DNA from: Streptomyces sp. CBMA29
Lineage (GTDB): Bacteria; Actinomycetota; Actinomycetes; Streptomycetales; Streptomycetaceae
Direction of reading: 5' to 3'
Length of the DNA: 36,262 bases
Assembly (NCBI RefSeq): GCF_014596445.1
Contig: NZ_MECL01000131.1
Location: 1-36,262, forward strand
The first letter of the stretch is position 1. Every line of letters begins with the position of its first letter. Positions 1 to 7,773 of this stretch are shown one piece after another. The notes under the pieces were generated by a model. That model was given only the letters and a program-made list of their open reading frames with translations, did no database searches and was not told the DNA's origin. A program made the translations under genes and the position numbers.

Positions 1-147
1 CCAGTAGCCGCAGGCGGCGTCGAGCAGCCGCGGACCGCCGCCCGGGATCTCGGCGCCGGGCCGGGCGGCGGCCGTCCGCTCCCGCCAGTACGCGGGCAGC
101 GGCAGTCCCGGGTCGGGTCGCAGGTCGTACCGCGGGCCGAGCCGCAT
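1..147 (-). CDS. N-terminal part of an unidentified protein, cut by window start
   Basis: The reading frame opens at an ATG at 147 and runs leftwards off the window, giving 49 visible codons. A good ribosome binding site (GGAGG) sits about 7 bases upstream. The visible protein is basic and proline-rich and ends in RLLDAACGYW. The LLDAACG stretch resembles motif I of class I SAM-dependent methyltransferases, but it is too close to the window edge to rely on. The ribosome binding site and the GC-biased third positions show that it is a real gene. The function cannot be decided from this piece. Confidence 0.6.
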   Translation of the reverse strand, partial: MRLGPRYDLRPDPGLPLPAYWRERTAAARPGAEIPGGGPRLLDAACGYW

Positions 148-231
148 CCGGTTACCTCCGCTGCGTAGGTGGGCACCCCTGGGGCCCACTTTCTCCCGCG
201 GCGGCGCGGTCCGCATCCGACGCAACGGCCG

Positions 232-254
232 GTGGAGCGGCCCGTGGAGCGGCC
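232..254. repeat. 11-bp direct repeat, two copies
   Basis: GTGGAGCGGCC occurs at 232-242 and again at 244-254, in the gap just downstream of the HAD phosphatase stop codon. It is one of several short tandem duplications near gene ends in this window. Confidence 0.6.
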
Positions 255-299
255 AGCGGGCCGAGCGCGCGGGTGAGGAGGCAGCGGTGCGCCGCGGGT

Positions 300-971
300 T
301 CAGCGCAGCAGCAGCGCGGGCAGGTCGCGCATCTCGTCGAAGACCGTGGTGTCGGGTCCTTCGAGCCAGCCCGCGGGGGTGAGTCCGCCGCAGTAGCCGT
401 ACGCGCGCATGCCCGCCGCGCGGGCGGCGGCCACCCCGTACCTGCTGTCCTCGACGACCACGCAGCGCGCGGGCTCGACGCCGAGGCTGCGGGCCGCGTG
501 CAGGAAGAGGTCGGGGGCGGGCTTGCCGTGCTCGACCTCGCTCGCGCTGAAGATCCGGCCCTCGAAACGCTCGTAGAGCCCGGTGAGGCCAAGCGTGTGG
601 CGCAGCCCCTCGTGGCTGGTGCTCGACGCGACGCAGCTCGGCAGAGTGAGCGCGTCCAGCGCCTGCGAGATGCCGTCGACCTCGGTCAGGTCGGCGTCGA
701 ACGCCTCCCGGTAGAGGTGCCGGTAAGGGGCGTCCCAGTCGTCGGGCAGGGAGCGGCCCAGGTGTTTCTCGATGGCGGTGGTCATGTCGCGGTAGGAGCG
801 GCCCACGAACCGTTCCACGATCTCGGCCTCGCTCAGCGGCCAGCCGATCGCGGCGAGCACGAACGCGTCCACCTTCACCGCGATCTTCTCGCTGTCGACC
901 AGCACACCGTCGCAGTCGAAGATCACGAGTTCCGGCTCTGGCCAAGGGGCGTGCGGGTGAGCTTCGTTCAC
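300..971 (-). CDS. HAD-superfamily hydrolase, beta-phosphoglucomutase/phosphatase-like
   Basis: This 223-residue protein has the full HAD signature. Motif I is FDCDGVLVDSE near residues 18-28, with the first Asp as the nucleophile and the second as the acid/base. Motif II is the Ser/Thr pair in CVASSTSHEG, motif III is the lysine of HGKPAPDLF, and motif IV is VVVEDSRYGV. The helical cap between motifs I and II is the C1 type of the beta-phosphoglucomutase and phosphoglycolate phosphatase group. Such enzymes are cytosolic Mg-dependent phosphatases or phosphomutases acting on small phosphorylated metabolites; the substrate cannot be read from sequence. The start is GTG with no strong ribosome binding site. 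Length is normal. It lies divergent from the PAP2/DGK gene. Confidence 0.93.
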   Translation of the reverse strand: MNEAHPHAPWPEPELVIFDCDGVLVDSEKIAVKVDAFVLAAIGWPLSEAEIVERFVGRSYRDMTTAIEKHLGRSLPDDWDAPYRHLYREAFDADLTEVDGISQALDALTLPSCVASSTSHEGLRHTLGLTGLYERFEGRIFSASEVEHGKPAPDLFLHAARSLGVEPARCVVVEDSRYGVAAARAAGMRAYGYCGGLTPAGWLEGPDTTVFDEMRDLPALLLR

Positions 972-1126
972 CCGGTGAGACTACAGCGGCGGGGCCGCTG
1001 GACGGCGGGCGCTGGGCGGCCGCCCGGGTGCCGGTCCCGGCGGGCACGCGGGCGGGCGTCGGTGACGGAACGGCAACGGCGTTGACCAGTCGGTGTGCCG
1101 GGGCCTGGCGTGGGTAACCGGCCCGC

Positions 1127-2593
1127 ATGACGTATCCCTGGAAGAACTGGGACAAGGCGCTGTTCGCCGAGGTGGCGGAGCGCCACTGGCCGGGCGCGGA
1201 GCCGGTGCTGCCCCGGCTGAGCAGTGCCGCGAACCACGGCCGGCTGTGGTTCGCCGTCGCCGCGGGCGTCGCGGCCACCGGCGGCAGGAGCGGACGGCGG
1301 GCGGCGGCGCGCGGCCTGGGCTCGCTGGCGCTGGCGTCGCTGACGGTCAACACCGCGGGCAAGGGCGCGGTGCGGCGGTCGCGGCCGATACTCGACACCG
1401 TCCCGGTGATACGGCGGCTGCACCGCCAGCCGATCACCTCGTCGTTCCCCTCGGGGCACGCGGCCTCCGCCGCCGCCTTCGCCGCGGGCATGGCGATCGA
1501 GTCGCCGCGCTGGGGCCTGGTGATCGCGCCGCTCGCCGCGAGCGTGGCCTTCTCACGGATCTACACCGGAGTGCACTATCCGAGTGACGTGGTGGCGGGC
1601 GCGGCCCTGGGCCTCGGCGCCGCCGTCGTCGTGCGCGCCCTGGTGCCGCCCGCTCCGGGCAGGCCGGAGCCGGGCGCCGACGCGCAGGTGCCGTCGCTGC
1701 CCGAGGGCCGCGGGCTGCACGTGGTGGTGAACTCCGCGTCGGGGCCGCCCCCGCTGCTGTCGGCGCCCGTCGACCGGATCGGCGCCGCGCTGCCCGAGGC
1801 GTCGGTCGGCGAGTGCACCGAGGACGACGACCTGCTGGAGATGCTGGAGAAGGCGGCGAGTGCGGCCGTGGAGCAGGGCGGCGCGCTCGGGGTGTGCGGC
1901 GGTGACGGCACGGTGTGCCTGGCCACGGCCGTCGCCCTGCGCCACCGGCTACCGCTGGCGGTCTTCCCCGGCGGCACCCGTAACCACTTCGCGCTCGACC
2001 TCGGCCTGGAGACCGTCGAGGACACCGCGAAGGCGGTCGCGGCGGGCCGGGCGGCCAATGTGGACGTGGCCCGGCACACCAGCCTGGACTCGCCGTACAG
2101 CGAGTCCGCGCCCTTCCTCAACACGTTCAGCATCGGGTCGTATCCGGAGCTGGTACGGGTACGGGAGCGCTGGTCGCGGCGGGTGGGGAGCTGGCCCGCT
2201 AGTGTGCTGGCCGCCGTGCACGTCCTGCGAACCTGCGAGCCGGTGGACATCGAGGTGAACGGACGGCCGCGCTCGGTGTGGCTGATCTTCGCGGGAAACT
2301 GCCGTTACTCCAGCGTCGGGCTCGCCCCGGTACGCCGCCGCGACCTCAACGACGGCGTGCTGGACGTGCGCATCGTGGACGGCGGGCCCTTCGCCCGCAC
2401 CCGGCTGCTGGGCGCGGCCCTCACCGGGGTGCTGACCCGGTCGCCGGTGTACACGTCGGCGACCGTACGGCGGCTGCGGCTGCGGCTGCCCGGCGAGGGC
2501 GTCCACCTCGCCTACGACGGTGAGGTGGCACCCGCGCCCGGTGAGCTGCTGCTCGACAAGGTGCCCGGCGGGCTGGTGGTGTACCGGGGCTGA
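1127..2593 (+). CDS. PAP2 phosphatase / diacylglycerol kinase fusion protein
   Basis: This 488-residue protein carries two lipid enzymes. Residues 1-175 form a PAP2-type phosphatase with all three signature blocks: K-x6-RP at 79-87, PSGH at 108-111 and SRxxxGVHxxxD at 143-153. Hydrophobic segments lie at about 40-50, 65-78, 112-124, 128-142 and 157-172. Residues 195-488 form a diacylglycerol/sphingosine kinase catalytic domain with GGDGT at 258-262, FPGGTRNHFA at 280-289 and a C-terminal YDGE. The family pairs phosphatidate-type dephosphorylation with lipid phosphorylation at the membrane; actinobacteria are known to carry such fusions. All key residues of both halves look present. The ATG start follows a weak ribosome binding site. 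The exact lipid substrates are inference. Confidence 0.95.
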   Translation: MTYPWKNWDKALFAEVAERHWPGAEPVLPRLSSAANHGRLWFAVAAGVAATGGRSGRRAAARGLGSLALASLTVNTAGKGAVRRSRPILDTVPVIRRLHRQPITSSFPSGHAASAAAFAAGMAIESPRWGLVIAPLAASVAFSRIYTGVHYPSDVVAGAALGLGAAVVVRALVPPAPGRPEPGADAQVPSLPEGRGLHVVVNSASGPPPLLSAPVDRIGAALPEASVGECTEDDDLLEMLEKAASAAVEQGGALGVCGGDGTVCLATAVALRHRLPLAVFPGGTRNHFALDLGLETVEDTAKAVAAGRAANVDVARHTSLDSPYSESAPFLNTFSIGSYPELVRVRERWSRRVGSWPASVLAAVHVLRTCEPVDIEVNGRPRSVWLIFAGNCRYSSVGLAPVRRRDLNDGVLDVRIVDGGPFARTRLLGAALTGVLTRSPVYTSATVRRLRLRLPGEGVHLAYDGEVAPAPGELLLDKVPGGLVVYRG

Positions 2594-2598
2594 GGGCC

Positions 2599-2632
2599 GG
2601 TGCCTGCCCGGGGTGCCTGCCCGGGGTGCCTG
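2599..2632. repeat. 13-bp tandem repeat, about 2.6 copies
   Basis: GGTGCCTGCCCGG is repeated head to tail at 2599-2611 and 2612-2624, with a partial copy from 2625. It begins six bases after the stop codon of the PAP2/DGK gene. It is too short and G/C-simple to be coding. Confidence 0.75.
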
Positions 2633-2695
2633 ATCGAAGGCGCCTCGGGCGGTTCAGGCAGCCGGCTCAGGCAGTGTTGACGAGGCGGGCGGCGG

Positions 2696-3127
2696 TCAGT
2701 TCTGGCCGCCGACCAGCCCGGCCAGGGCGCGGACGCCTTCGCCCGAGATGCTGAGCGAGTCGGGGCTGCCGGTGTCGATGGACAGGATCAGCTCGTCGGA
2801 GGGCCAGGCGCCGCTGAGGACGGCGAGCTGGACCAGCCGGTAGCGGCTGGTCGTCGGCAGCGCTTCGGCCATCCGGGTCTCGGAGGTGAAGACGGGCACG
2901 AGCTGGCGGCCGTCCTCCTGTTCGTACACCGGGAGCTGGATCTGCCGGGGCGGTTCGCCGCCGTTGGGGTCCTCGGCCACGCCCGGCACCGGCAGCAGGA
3001 CTTCGCTGACCGCGAGCGCGCTGAGGGCGACGACGTTCTCGCTGCCGTGGGCGATCTCGCGCAGCGCGCGCTGCGCCGGGGGCAGGCCACTGTCCGGGTC
3101 GAGGCCGTCGGGGGTGATGTCGGTCAT
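2696..3127 (-). CDS. SseB-like family protein
   Basis: This acidic 143-residue protein matches the small actinobacterial proteins annotated as SseB family. The characteristic core is LPVYEQEDGRQLVPVFTSETRMAEALP, followed by a C-terminal half ending in LSIDTGSPDSLSISGEGV. The SseB name comes from a type III secretion component, but in Streptomyces these are soluble proteins of unknown role, so no secretion function should be assumed. The ATG start is preceded by AGAGGAA. It stands alone, convergent with the PAP2/DGK gene and divergent from the decayed acetyltransferase. Confidence 0.85.
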   Translation of the reverse strand: MTDITPDGLDPDSGLPPAQRALREIAHGSENVVALSALAVSEVLLPVPGVAEDPNGGEPPRQIQLPVYEQEDGRQLVPVFTSETRMAEALPTTSRYRLVQLAVLSGAWPSDELILSIDTGSPDSLSISGEGVRALAGLVGGQN

Positions 3128-3266
3128 CGCTTCTGGTTCCTCTCGCCGCTTCTGGCGTCAACGGTGCTCAGATTCCCCGCACGTACCCGGCTGAGCCGAG
3201 AGCATGCGGTCCACCGAGGTGAAATCGCGTTTCCAGGACCTGTCGCCCGCCGGTTGCGGTGCGCCC

Positions 3267-3480
3267 ATGGTTGCCAGAATCCCCGCTCGCACGGTGCCCG
3301 AAGGCCGTTTCGTCCGCCTCGAACCGCGGAGGTGTGGCGCTGGCTGCCGGAGGAGCCGCCGCGCACCGAGGACGAGCTGCGCGGCGCCGCGGTCACGCGC
3401 CAGATGGACATGACGGTCCCCCCCCCGTATGCGGTGGCCGGATCGCTGGCGGCCGGGCACCGGTTCTGCGGGGTGCGGTG
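3267..3480 (+). pseudogene. Remnant of a GNAT acetyltransferase
   Basis: Two frames each hold part of a typical GNAT N-terminus. From the ATG at 3267 the frame gives VPEGRFVRLEP. From about 3325 a different frame continues as EVWRWLPEEPPRTEDELR, then roughly 25 residues. Intact GNAT proteins have about 20 residues between these blocks, so a deletion with frameshift around 3322-3330 is the simplest reading. The acetyl-CoA binding motif and C-terminal half are absent. A run of nine C (about 3418-3426) could be a second slip point. It ends just before the ketopantoate reductase start. The family call rests on my recognition of the two motifs. Confidence 0.55.
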
Positions 3481-3515
3481 GAGGGACCGGGACGGGCGTG
3501 TGCGAGTGTCCTGGT

Positions 3516-4529
3516 GTGCGATACATCATCATCGGAGCGGGAGCGGTCGGCGGCACGATCGGCGGGCGGCTGTTCGACGGCGGTCACGAGGTCGTCCTGG
3601 TGGCGCGCGGCGGGCATCTCAACGCGCTGCGCGAGCGCGGGCTGCGGCTCGAACTGCCGGACCGGACGCTGACGTTGCCCGTGCCGGTCGCGGACGGGCC
3701 GGACGCGCTACGGGCGCGGCCCGACGACGTCCTGGTGCTGGGCGTCAAGACGCAGGACACGGCGTCGGTGCTGGCGCGGTGGGACGGGTACGGGGTCGGT
3801 GTCGGAGTCGGAGTCGGGTCGGACGGTGCCGGTCCCGCCGTGGTGTGCGCGCAGAACGGGGTCGAGAACGAGCGGCTGGCGCTGCGCCACTTCGCGAACG
3901 TGCACGGGATGTGCGTCTGGCTGCCGGCCTCCCACCTGGAGCCGGGTGTCGTGCAGGCGCCGGGTGCGCCGCTGTCCGGGATTCTGACCTTGGGCCGCTA
4001 TCCGTCGGGCGTGGACGACACGACGCGGCGGATCGCCGCCGACCTTGAGGGCTCGGGCTTCGCGGCACCGGTCTCGCAGGACGTGATGGCGTGGAAGTAC
4101 GGCAAATTGCTGTCGAATCTGGGCAACTCACTGGAGGCGGTGTCCGGTCCGATCGGTGAGGGGCCGCTGTTCGAGGTGTATCAGCGGGCCCGCGCGGAAG
4201 GCGTCGCGGTGCTGGACGCGGCCGGTATCACGCACGTCAGCCAGAAGGAGCAGGCCCGCGTGCGCGGTGACCGGGTGGAGTTGCTGCCCGTCAACGGCGG
4301 TGAGCGCGGCGGCGGTTCGTCGTGGCAGAGCCTCACCCGGGGCACCGGCTCCATCGAGGCCGACTACCTCAACGGCGAGATCGTGCTGCTCGGCCGCCGT
4401 TTCGGCGTAGCGACGCCAGTGAACGAGGCGCTGCGCCGTACCGCCAACTCCTTTGCCCGCGACGGCCGCCGTCCCGGTGACCTGTCGGCGGACGAGACGG
4501 CGGCGCTGGTCGCCGCGAGCCGGGCGTAA
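3516..4529 (+). CDS. 2-dehydropantoate 2-reductase (ketopantoate reductase family)
   Basis: This 337-residue NADPH-dependent reductase starts at GTG 3516, which places the nucleotide-binding motif GAGAVGGTIGG at residues 7-17, as usual in the ApbA/PanE family. An upstream ATG at 3429 is open in frame but would add 29 unrelated residues. Family landmarks include LGVKTQDT, VCAQNGVENE and the catalytic-lysine segment WKYGKLLSNLGN. The C-terminal domain carries the TEADYLNGEI-like motif IEADYLNGEIVLLG. The family reduces ketopantoate to pantoate for coenzyme A, but many paralogues reduce other 2-keto acids. An unusual GVGVGVGVGS stretch is inserted near residues 92-102. It is convergent with the DUF5107 gene. 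Confidence 0.9.
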   Translation: MRYIIIGAGAVGGTIGGRLFDGGHEVVLVARGGHLNALRERGLRLELPDRTLTLPVPVADGPDALRARPDDVLVLGVKTQDTASVLARWDGYGVGVGVGVGSDGAGPAVVCAQNGVENERLALRHFANVHGMCVWLPASHLEPGVVQAPGAPLSGILTLGRYPSGVDDTTRRIAADLEGSGFAAPVSQDVMAWKYGKLLSNLGNSLEAVSGPIGEGPLFEVYQRARAEGVAVLDAAGITHVSQKEQARVRGDRVELLPVNGGERGGGSSWQSLTRGTGSIEADYLNGEIVLLGRRFGVATPVNEALRRTANSFARDGRRPGDLSADETAALVAASRA

Positions 4530-4589
4530 ACGGCGCGGCGGCCAACGGACCTCGGCCGCAACGACCGTGCGACCGGGACCGCCCGCGCC

Positions 4590-6665
4590 CTACGGCGCCG
4601 TCTCCGGCCGCATCCGGAAGTCGTACGCGGCGGGCAACGGGTGCTCCTCCCGCGCGCGGGTCCTTATGTCGTCGGTGACCGGGCCGTCGCCCGCGACAAG
4701 GCGTTCGGCTATGGCGTACCAGGTGTCGGTCAGCGACTCGGCGCCCTCGTACAGGTCCTCGACGACGAAGCCCTCGTCGAACAGCGCGCGGGCCTCGGTG
4801 ACATGGCCGCGGGCGAGCGCGGTCTGCGCGCGCAGCAGCCGCAGCCGCCCGCAGTCCGGGCCGGGCCGCTCGCCCTCCGGGGCGGGGTTGGAGTCCGGGT
4901 CCGGGTCGGCGAGGACGCGTTCGGCGTCGGCGGCGCGGCCCGCGGCGAGCAGAACGGGCACGGCCTCGACGACCAGGGCGCGCCGGACGTCCGGGCGGTC
5001 CGGGAGCGCGGTGAACGTCTCGCGCAGGCTGTCGTACGCGGCCAGGTAGCGGTCGGCGGCGCGGTCGGTCTGGCCCGCGTCGGCCTCGGCGACGGCCAGG
5101 GCGCGCAGGCCCCACGGCGAGGGGTGGGCGGCGACCGACCGTTCCCAACTGCGCACGGCCTGCGCGCGGTCGCCCGCGGCCCACTGGGCGATGCCGAGGT
5201 AGTAGTCGCGGAACCACTCGTTGCCGGGATAGGTGTCGGCGGCCTCCAGCAGCTCGCGCCACTCAGGGGAGACGAGCGCGGGTCCCGGGGGCGCGTCGGC
5301 GGCGGGTCTCGGGAAGATTCCGGCGAGCAGCAGTTCCAGCCAGGGCTTCTGCGGGTCGCCGAGCGTGGTGGCGGGGAACGGTGTGCCGGGCAGGTGGAAG
5401 TGGCCGCGCTCGCTTTCGAGCGCGCCCCAGCCGGAGCCGGTGGCGAGCAGGTCCTTGGGGTCGGTGTCGGCGTGCGCCAGCCACGCGGTGTAGGCGGCGT
5501 CGACGGTGGCGCGCGGGAGTGCGGCTTCGAGTCGTCCCCCGGCCTCGGCGCGCGCGGCGGTCCAGTCGTCGCCGTGCACGAGCGCGGGGTCGGCGGCGAG
5601 CGGCCCGTACGCCTCCAGCCAGGAGAACTCCGAATCCGCGGCCATGGGGATGTGTTCGAGCTGCGTACGGGCGAGACCGGCCTGGATCTCCAGGTAGCCG
5701 CCGGTACCGGGCTCGGTCAGCCACTCCTGCCAGCGCCGCCCGCCGCGGCCGTGGCCCCACAGGAAGAGCTTGCGTCCGCGCAGCAGGTCGGTGGAGGTCT
5801 GGACGAGGCCGTGTCCTTCGCCGTCGAGCGCGGTGATCCAGCGGCGGTCGGTGTCGGCCACGTCGAAGAAGTAGTCGGCGGCGTGCTCGGAGCGGGTGGT
5901 GTACGTGATGTCGGTGGCGCCGTCGGGTGCGGGGACCGGCACATGGCTGAGGGTGCGGCTGTAGCCGAAGTGCCAGGCGGCGTCGGCGGGGGCGAGCACC
6001 CGGGTGCGGTCGGTCTCGGGGACCGCGATGTTGGACCACCAGTAGGCGGGCACGGTGCGCTCGTGCGGATTGCGGACCCGGATGCCGACGTAGAGGAAGT
6101 CGGAGTCGGCGGGCAGCCACATGTCGATCTGGAAAGGCAGGTCGCGCAGCCGCTCCCACTCCCACAGCCGCAGCATCTCGCCGCCGTCCGGGGCGGGGAC
6201 GCGGGCGGCGTGCAGCGGGGCGCAGGTGTGGGCGGCGTGGCCGGTGGCGCCGAGATTCCACTCCACGCCGCCGGAGAACCAGGCACCGGCCAGTGCGAAC
6301 GCGGCGGGCTGGAACACCGGGTTGCGGTAGAGCAGTTCACGTCCGGTCGCCTTGTGGACCAGCGAGTACAGCCTGCCGCCGAGGCCGGGCAGCACGGTGG
6401 CGCGGATCCGGTCGTTCTCGATGACGAGCGCGTCGAGGGCGGCCGGGGCGCGGTCCCGGCCGTAGCCGTCGAGGACGCGGACCGGCAACACGGAGCGCAG
6501 CGGCGCGTAGCCGAGCTGCCTGGCCATGTCGGCGGGCAGTCCCTCGCGGTCCTTGAGGTCCAGCCGGTGCAGCTCGTCGAGCGGGCGCAACGCGGGCAGC
6601 GGGTTCTCCGGGCCGAGGGCCGCGGCCGGAATGCTCACAGCGGTACGCCGCACGGTCGTAGGCAA
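4590..6665 (-). CDS. DUF5107 domain protein with C-terminal TPR-like repeats
   Basis: This 691-residue protein has an N-terminal two-thirds typical of DUF5107: LENDRIRATVLPGLGGRLYSL-type segment, GGVEWNLGATGH, YWWSNIAVPET and LFLWGHGRGGRRWQEWL. It resembles aldose-epimerase-like beta-sandwich proteins. The last 230 residues are Ala/Leu-rich helices like TPR units (YPGNEWFRDYYLGIAQWAAGD). Its function is unknown; a carbohydrate-related role is inferred from the fold. The frame is open up to 8126, but I start it at TTG 6665 because GAAGAGG lies five bases upstream, whereas the GTG at 6671 overlaps that site. It is divergent from the MDMPI gene, and no sugar transporter lies nearby. Confidence 0.88.
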   Translation of the reverse strand: MPTTVRRTAVSIPAAALGPENPLPALRPLDELHRLDLKDREGLPADMARQLGYAPLRSVLPVRVLDGYGRDRAPAALDALVIENDRIRATVLPGLGGRLYSLVHKATGRELLYRNPVFQPAAFALAGAWFSGGVEWNLGATGHAAHTCAPLHAARVPAPDGGEMLRLWEWERLRDLPFQIDMWLPADSDFLYVGIRVRNPHERTVPAYWWSNIAVPETDRTRVLAPADAAWHFGYSRTLSHVPVPAPDGATDITYTTRSEHAADYFFDVADTDRRWITALDGEGHGLVQTSTDLLRGRKLFLWGHGRGGRRWQEWLTEPGTGGYLEIQAGLARTQLEHIPMAADSEFSWLEAYGPLAADPALVHGDDWTAARAEAGGRLEAALPRATVDAAYTAWLAHADTDPKDLLATGSGWGALESERGHFHLPGTPFPATTLGDPQKPWLELLLAGIFPRPAADAPPGPALVSPEWRELLEAADTYPGNEWFRDYYLGIAQWAAGDRAQAVRSWERSVAAHPSPWGLRALAVAEADAGQTDRAADRYLAAYDSLRETFTALPDRPDVRRALVVEAVPVLLAAGRAADAERVLADPDPDSNPAPEGERPGPDCGRLRLLRAQTALARGHVTEARALFDEGFVVEDLYEGAESLTDTWYAIAERLVAGDGPVTDDIRTRAREEHPLPAAYDFRMRPETAP

Positions 6666-6909
6666 GGCCACCTCTTCTGGCACACGTGGCCGCCTTCGGT
6701 CGCGGCGGCCGTCTGATGACCATGGAACAGGTTTCCCGTCGCGGTGAACAGAGCCTGCCGTGGTCAGGGTTGGGCAAAACCTGTGGAATCGGGCAGAAAT
6801 CCGGCCATAAATTCGGCCGAGGAACCGGCCGGGCGCGGCCTTCTCGATCTTCCGCACACCGCGCCGGACATGGAGCCCGCGATCCGTCCCGACCGCCGGA
6901 CCGGGAGCA

Positions 6910-7740
6910 ATGTCGGTGGTCGCTGCTACAACGGTGGCCATGACGACTTCGCGCTCCTCGCAGACGGCGGCCTCGCCCGAACTCCGGTTCACCGACTGGC
7001 TCGAACTCATCGAGGAGCGGTCCACCGTCCTGCGCGAGGCCGCGCAGACCGCACCTGTCGAGGCCCGGATTCCGGGCTGTCCCGACTGGACCGTCCGGGA
7101 TCTGCTGACGCATGTCGGCCAGGTGCAGCGCTTCTGGGCGGCAACCGTCGCCGCGGGCCCCGCCGTCCGGCCGCCGTCGGACGGGGTGCTCGGCGACCGC
7201 ATGCCGGGTGACGACCTGCCGTCCTGGTCGGCGGCCTCGACGGTGCTGCTGCTCGACGCCCTGCGTGCGGCCGGTCCCGACATCGGCTGTTGGACCTGGT
7301 GGGCGGAGTCGGGCAACGCGGCGACCTCGGGCTCCGTCGCCCGCCACCAGGTCCAGGAGGCGGCCGTCCACGCCCGCGACGCGCAGGAGGCCGCCGGGGT
7401 CACCGAACCGCTGCCGCCCGCCCTCGCCGCCGACGCCCTGGATGAATTCCTGCACGTCGGCTTCGGCTCGATGGACGGCTGGCCGCACGCACCGGCCCGT
7501 GTCGCGCTGGTCACCGACGAGGGCCCGGCCTGGACCCTGATCCTCGACACCACCGGCGCCTCGGCGGTCCGCGGCGGCCCCGGCGACGGCCCGGAGCCCG
7601 GGGCCACCCTCTCCGGTCCCGCCAGCGATCTGCTGCTGGCGCTGTACCGCAGGGCTCCCTGGGACGGGGCCGACACGCTGCGGCTGACCGGAGACCCCGC
7701 GCTGGTACGGCAGTTGGTGGTCTGGCCGCCGCTCGGCTGA
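6910..7740 (+). CDS. MDMPI-family protein (mycothiol-dependent maleylpyruvate isomerase-like)
   Basis: This 276-residue protein has the DinB-like four-helix N-terminal domain of the mycothiol-dependent maleylpyruvate isomerase family. The landmarks are IPGCPDWTVRDLLTHVGQVQRFW, then WWAESGNAATSGSVARHQVQEAAVHARDA with the metal-ligand histidines. A C-terminal beta-rich domain ends in LRLTGDPALVRQLV. Proteins of this type are widespread in actinobacteria and are thought to use mycothiol; most have no known substrate. Two starts are possible: ATG 6910 after GGGAG, or ATG 6940 after GGTGG. The second gives the more usual N-terminus (MTTSRSSQT). The gene is alone, with 244 bases of shared upstream DNA to the DUF5107 gene. 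Confidence 0.88.
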   Translation: MSVVAATTVAMTTSRSSQTAASPELRFTDWLELIEERSTVLREAAQTAPVEARIPGCPDWTVRDLLTHVGQVQRFWAATVAAGPAVRPPSDGVLGDRMPGDDLPSWSAASTVLLLDALRAAGPDIGCWTWWAESGNAATSGSVARHQVQEAAVHARDAQEAAGVTEPLPPALAADALDEFLHVGFGSMDGWPHAPARVALVTDEGPAWTLILDTTGASAVRGGPGDGPEPGATLSGPASDLLLALYRRAPWDGADTLRLTGDPALVRQLVVWPPLG

Positions 7741-7773
7741 CCACGTACCGTCCTGCGTGAGGGAGTGATGCGC

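Noticed and set aside
169..189. Small GTGGGC/GCCCAC hairpin as terminator
   Set aside because: It lies before the start of the minus-strand gene and after no gene on the plus strand, and the HAD gene ends 110 bases away. Role unclear.
2696..3127. SseB similarity as sign of a type III secretion system
   Set aside because: The name is historical; no secretion genes are nearby and the family is common in Gram-positive actinobacteria.
3047..4048. 333-codon plus-strand frame
   Set aside because: Only a short part (the GNAT remnant) makes sense; the rest is Arg/Ala shadow of the ketopantoate reductase.
4641..6716. 691-codon open frame on the plus strand
   Set aside because: It is the mirror of the DUF5107 gene; its Val/Gly/Gln/Arg-rich translation has no recognisable domain.
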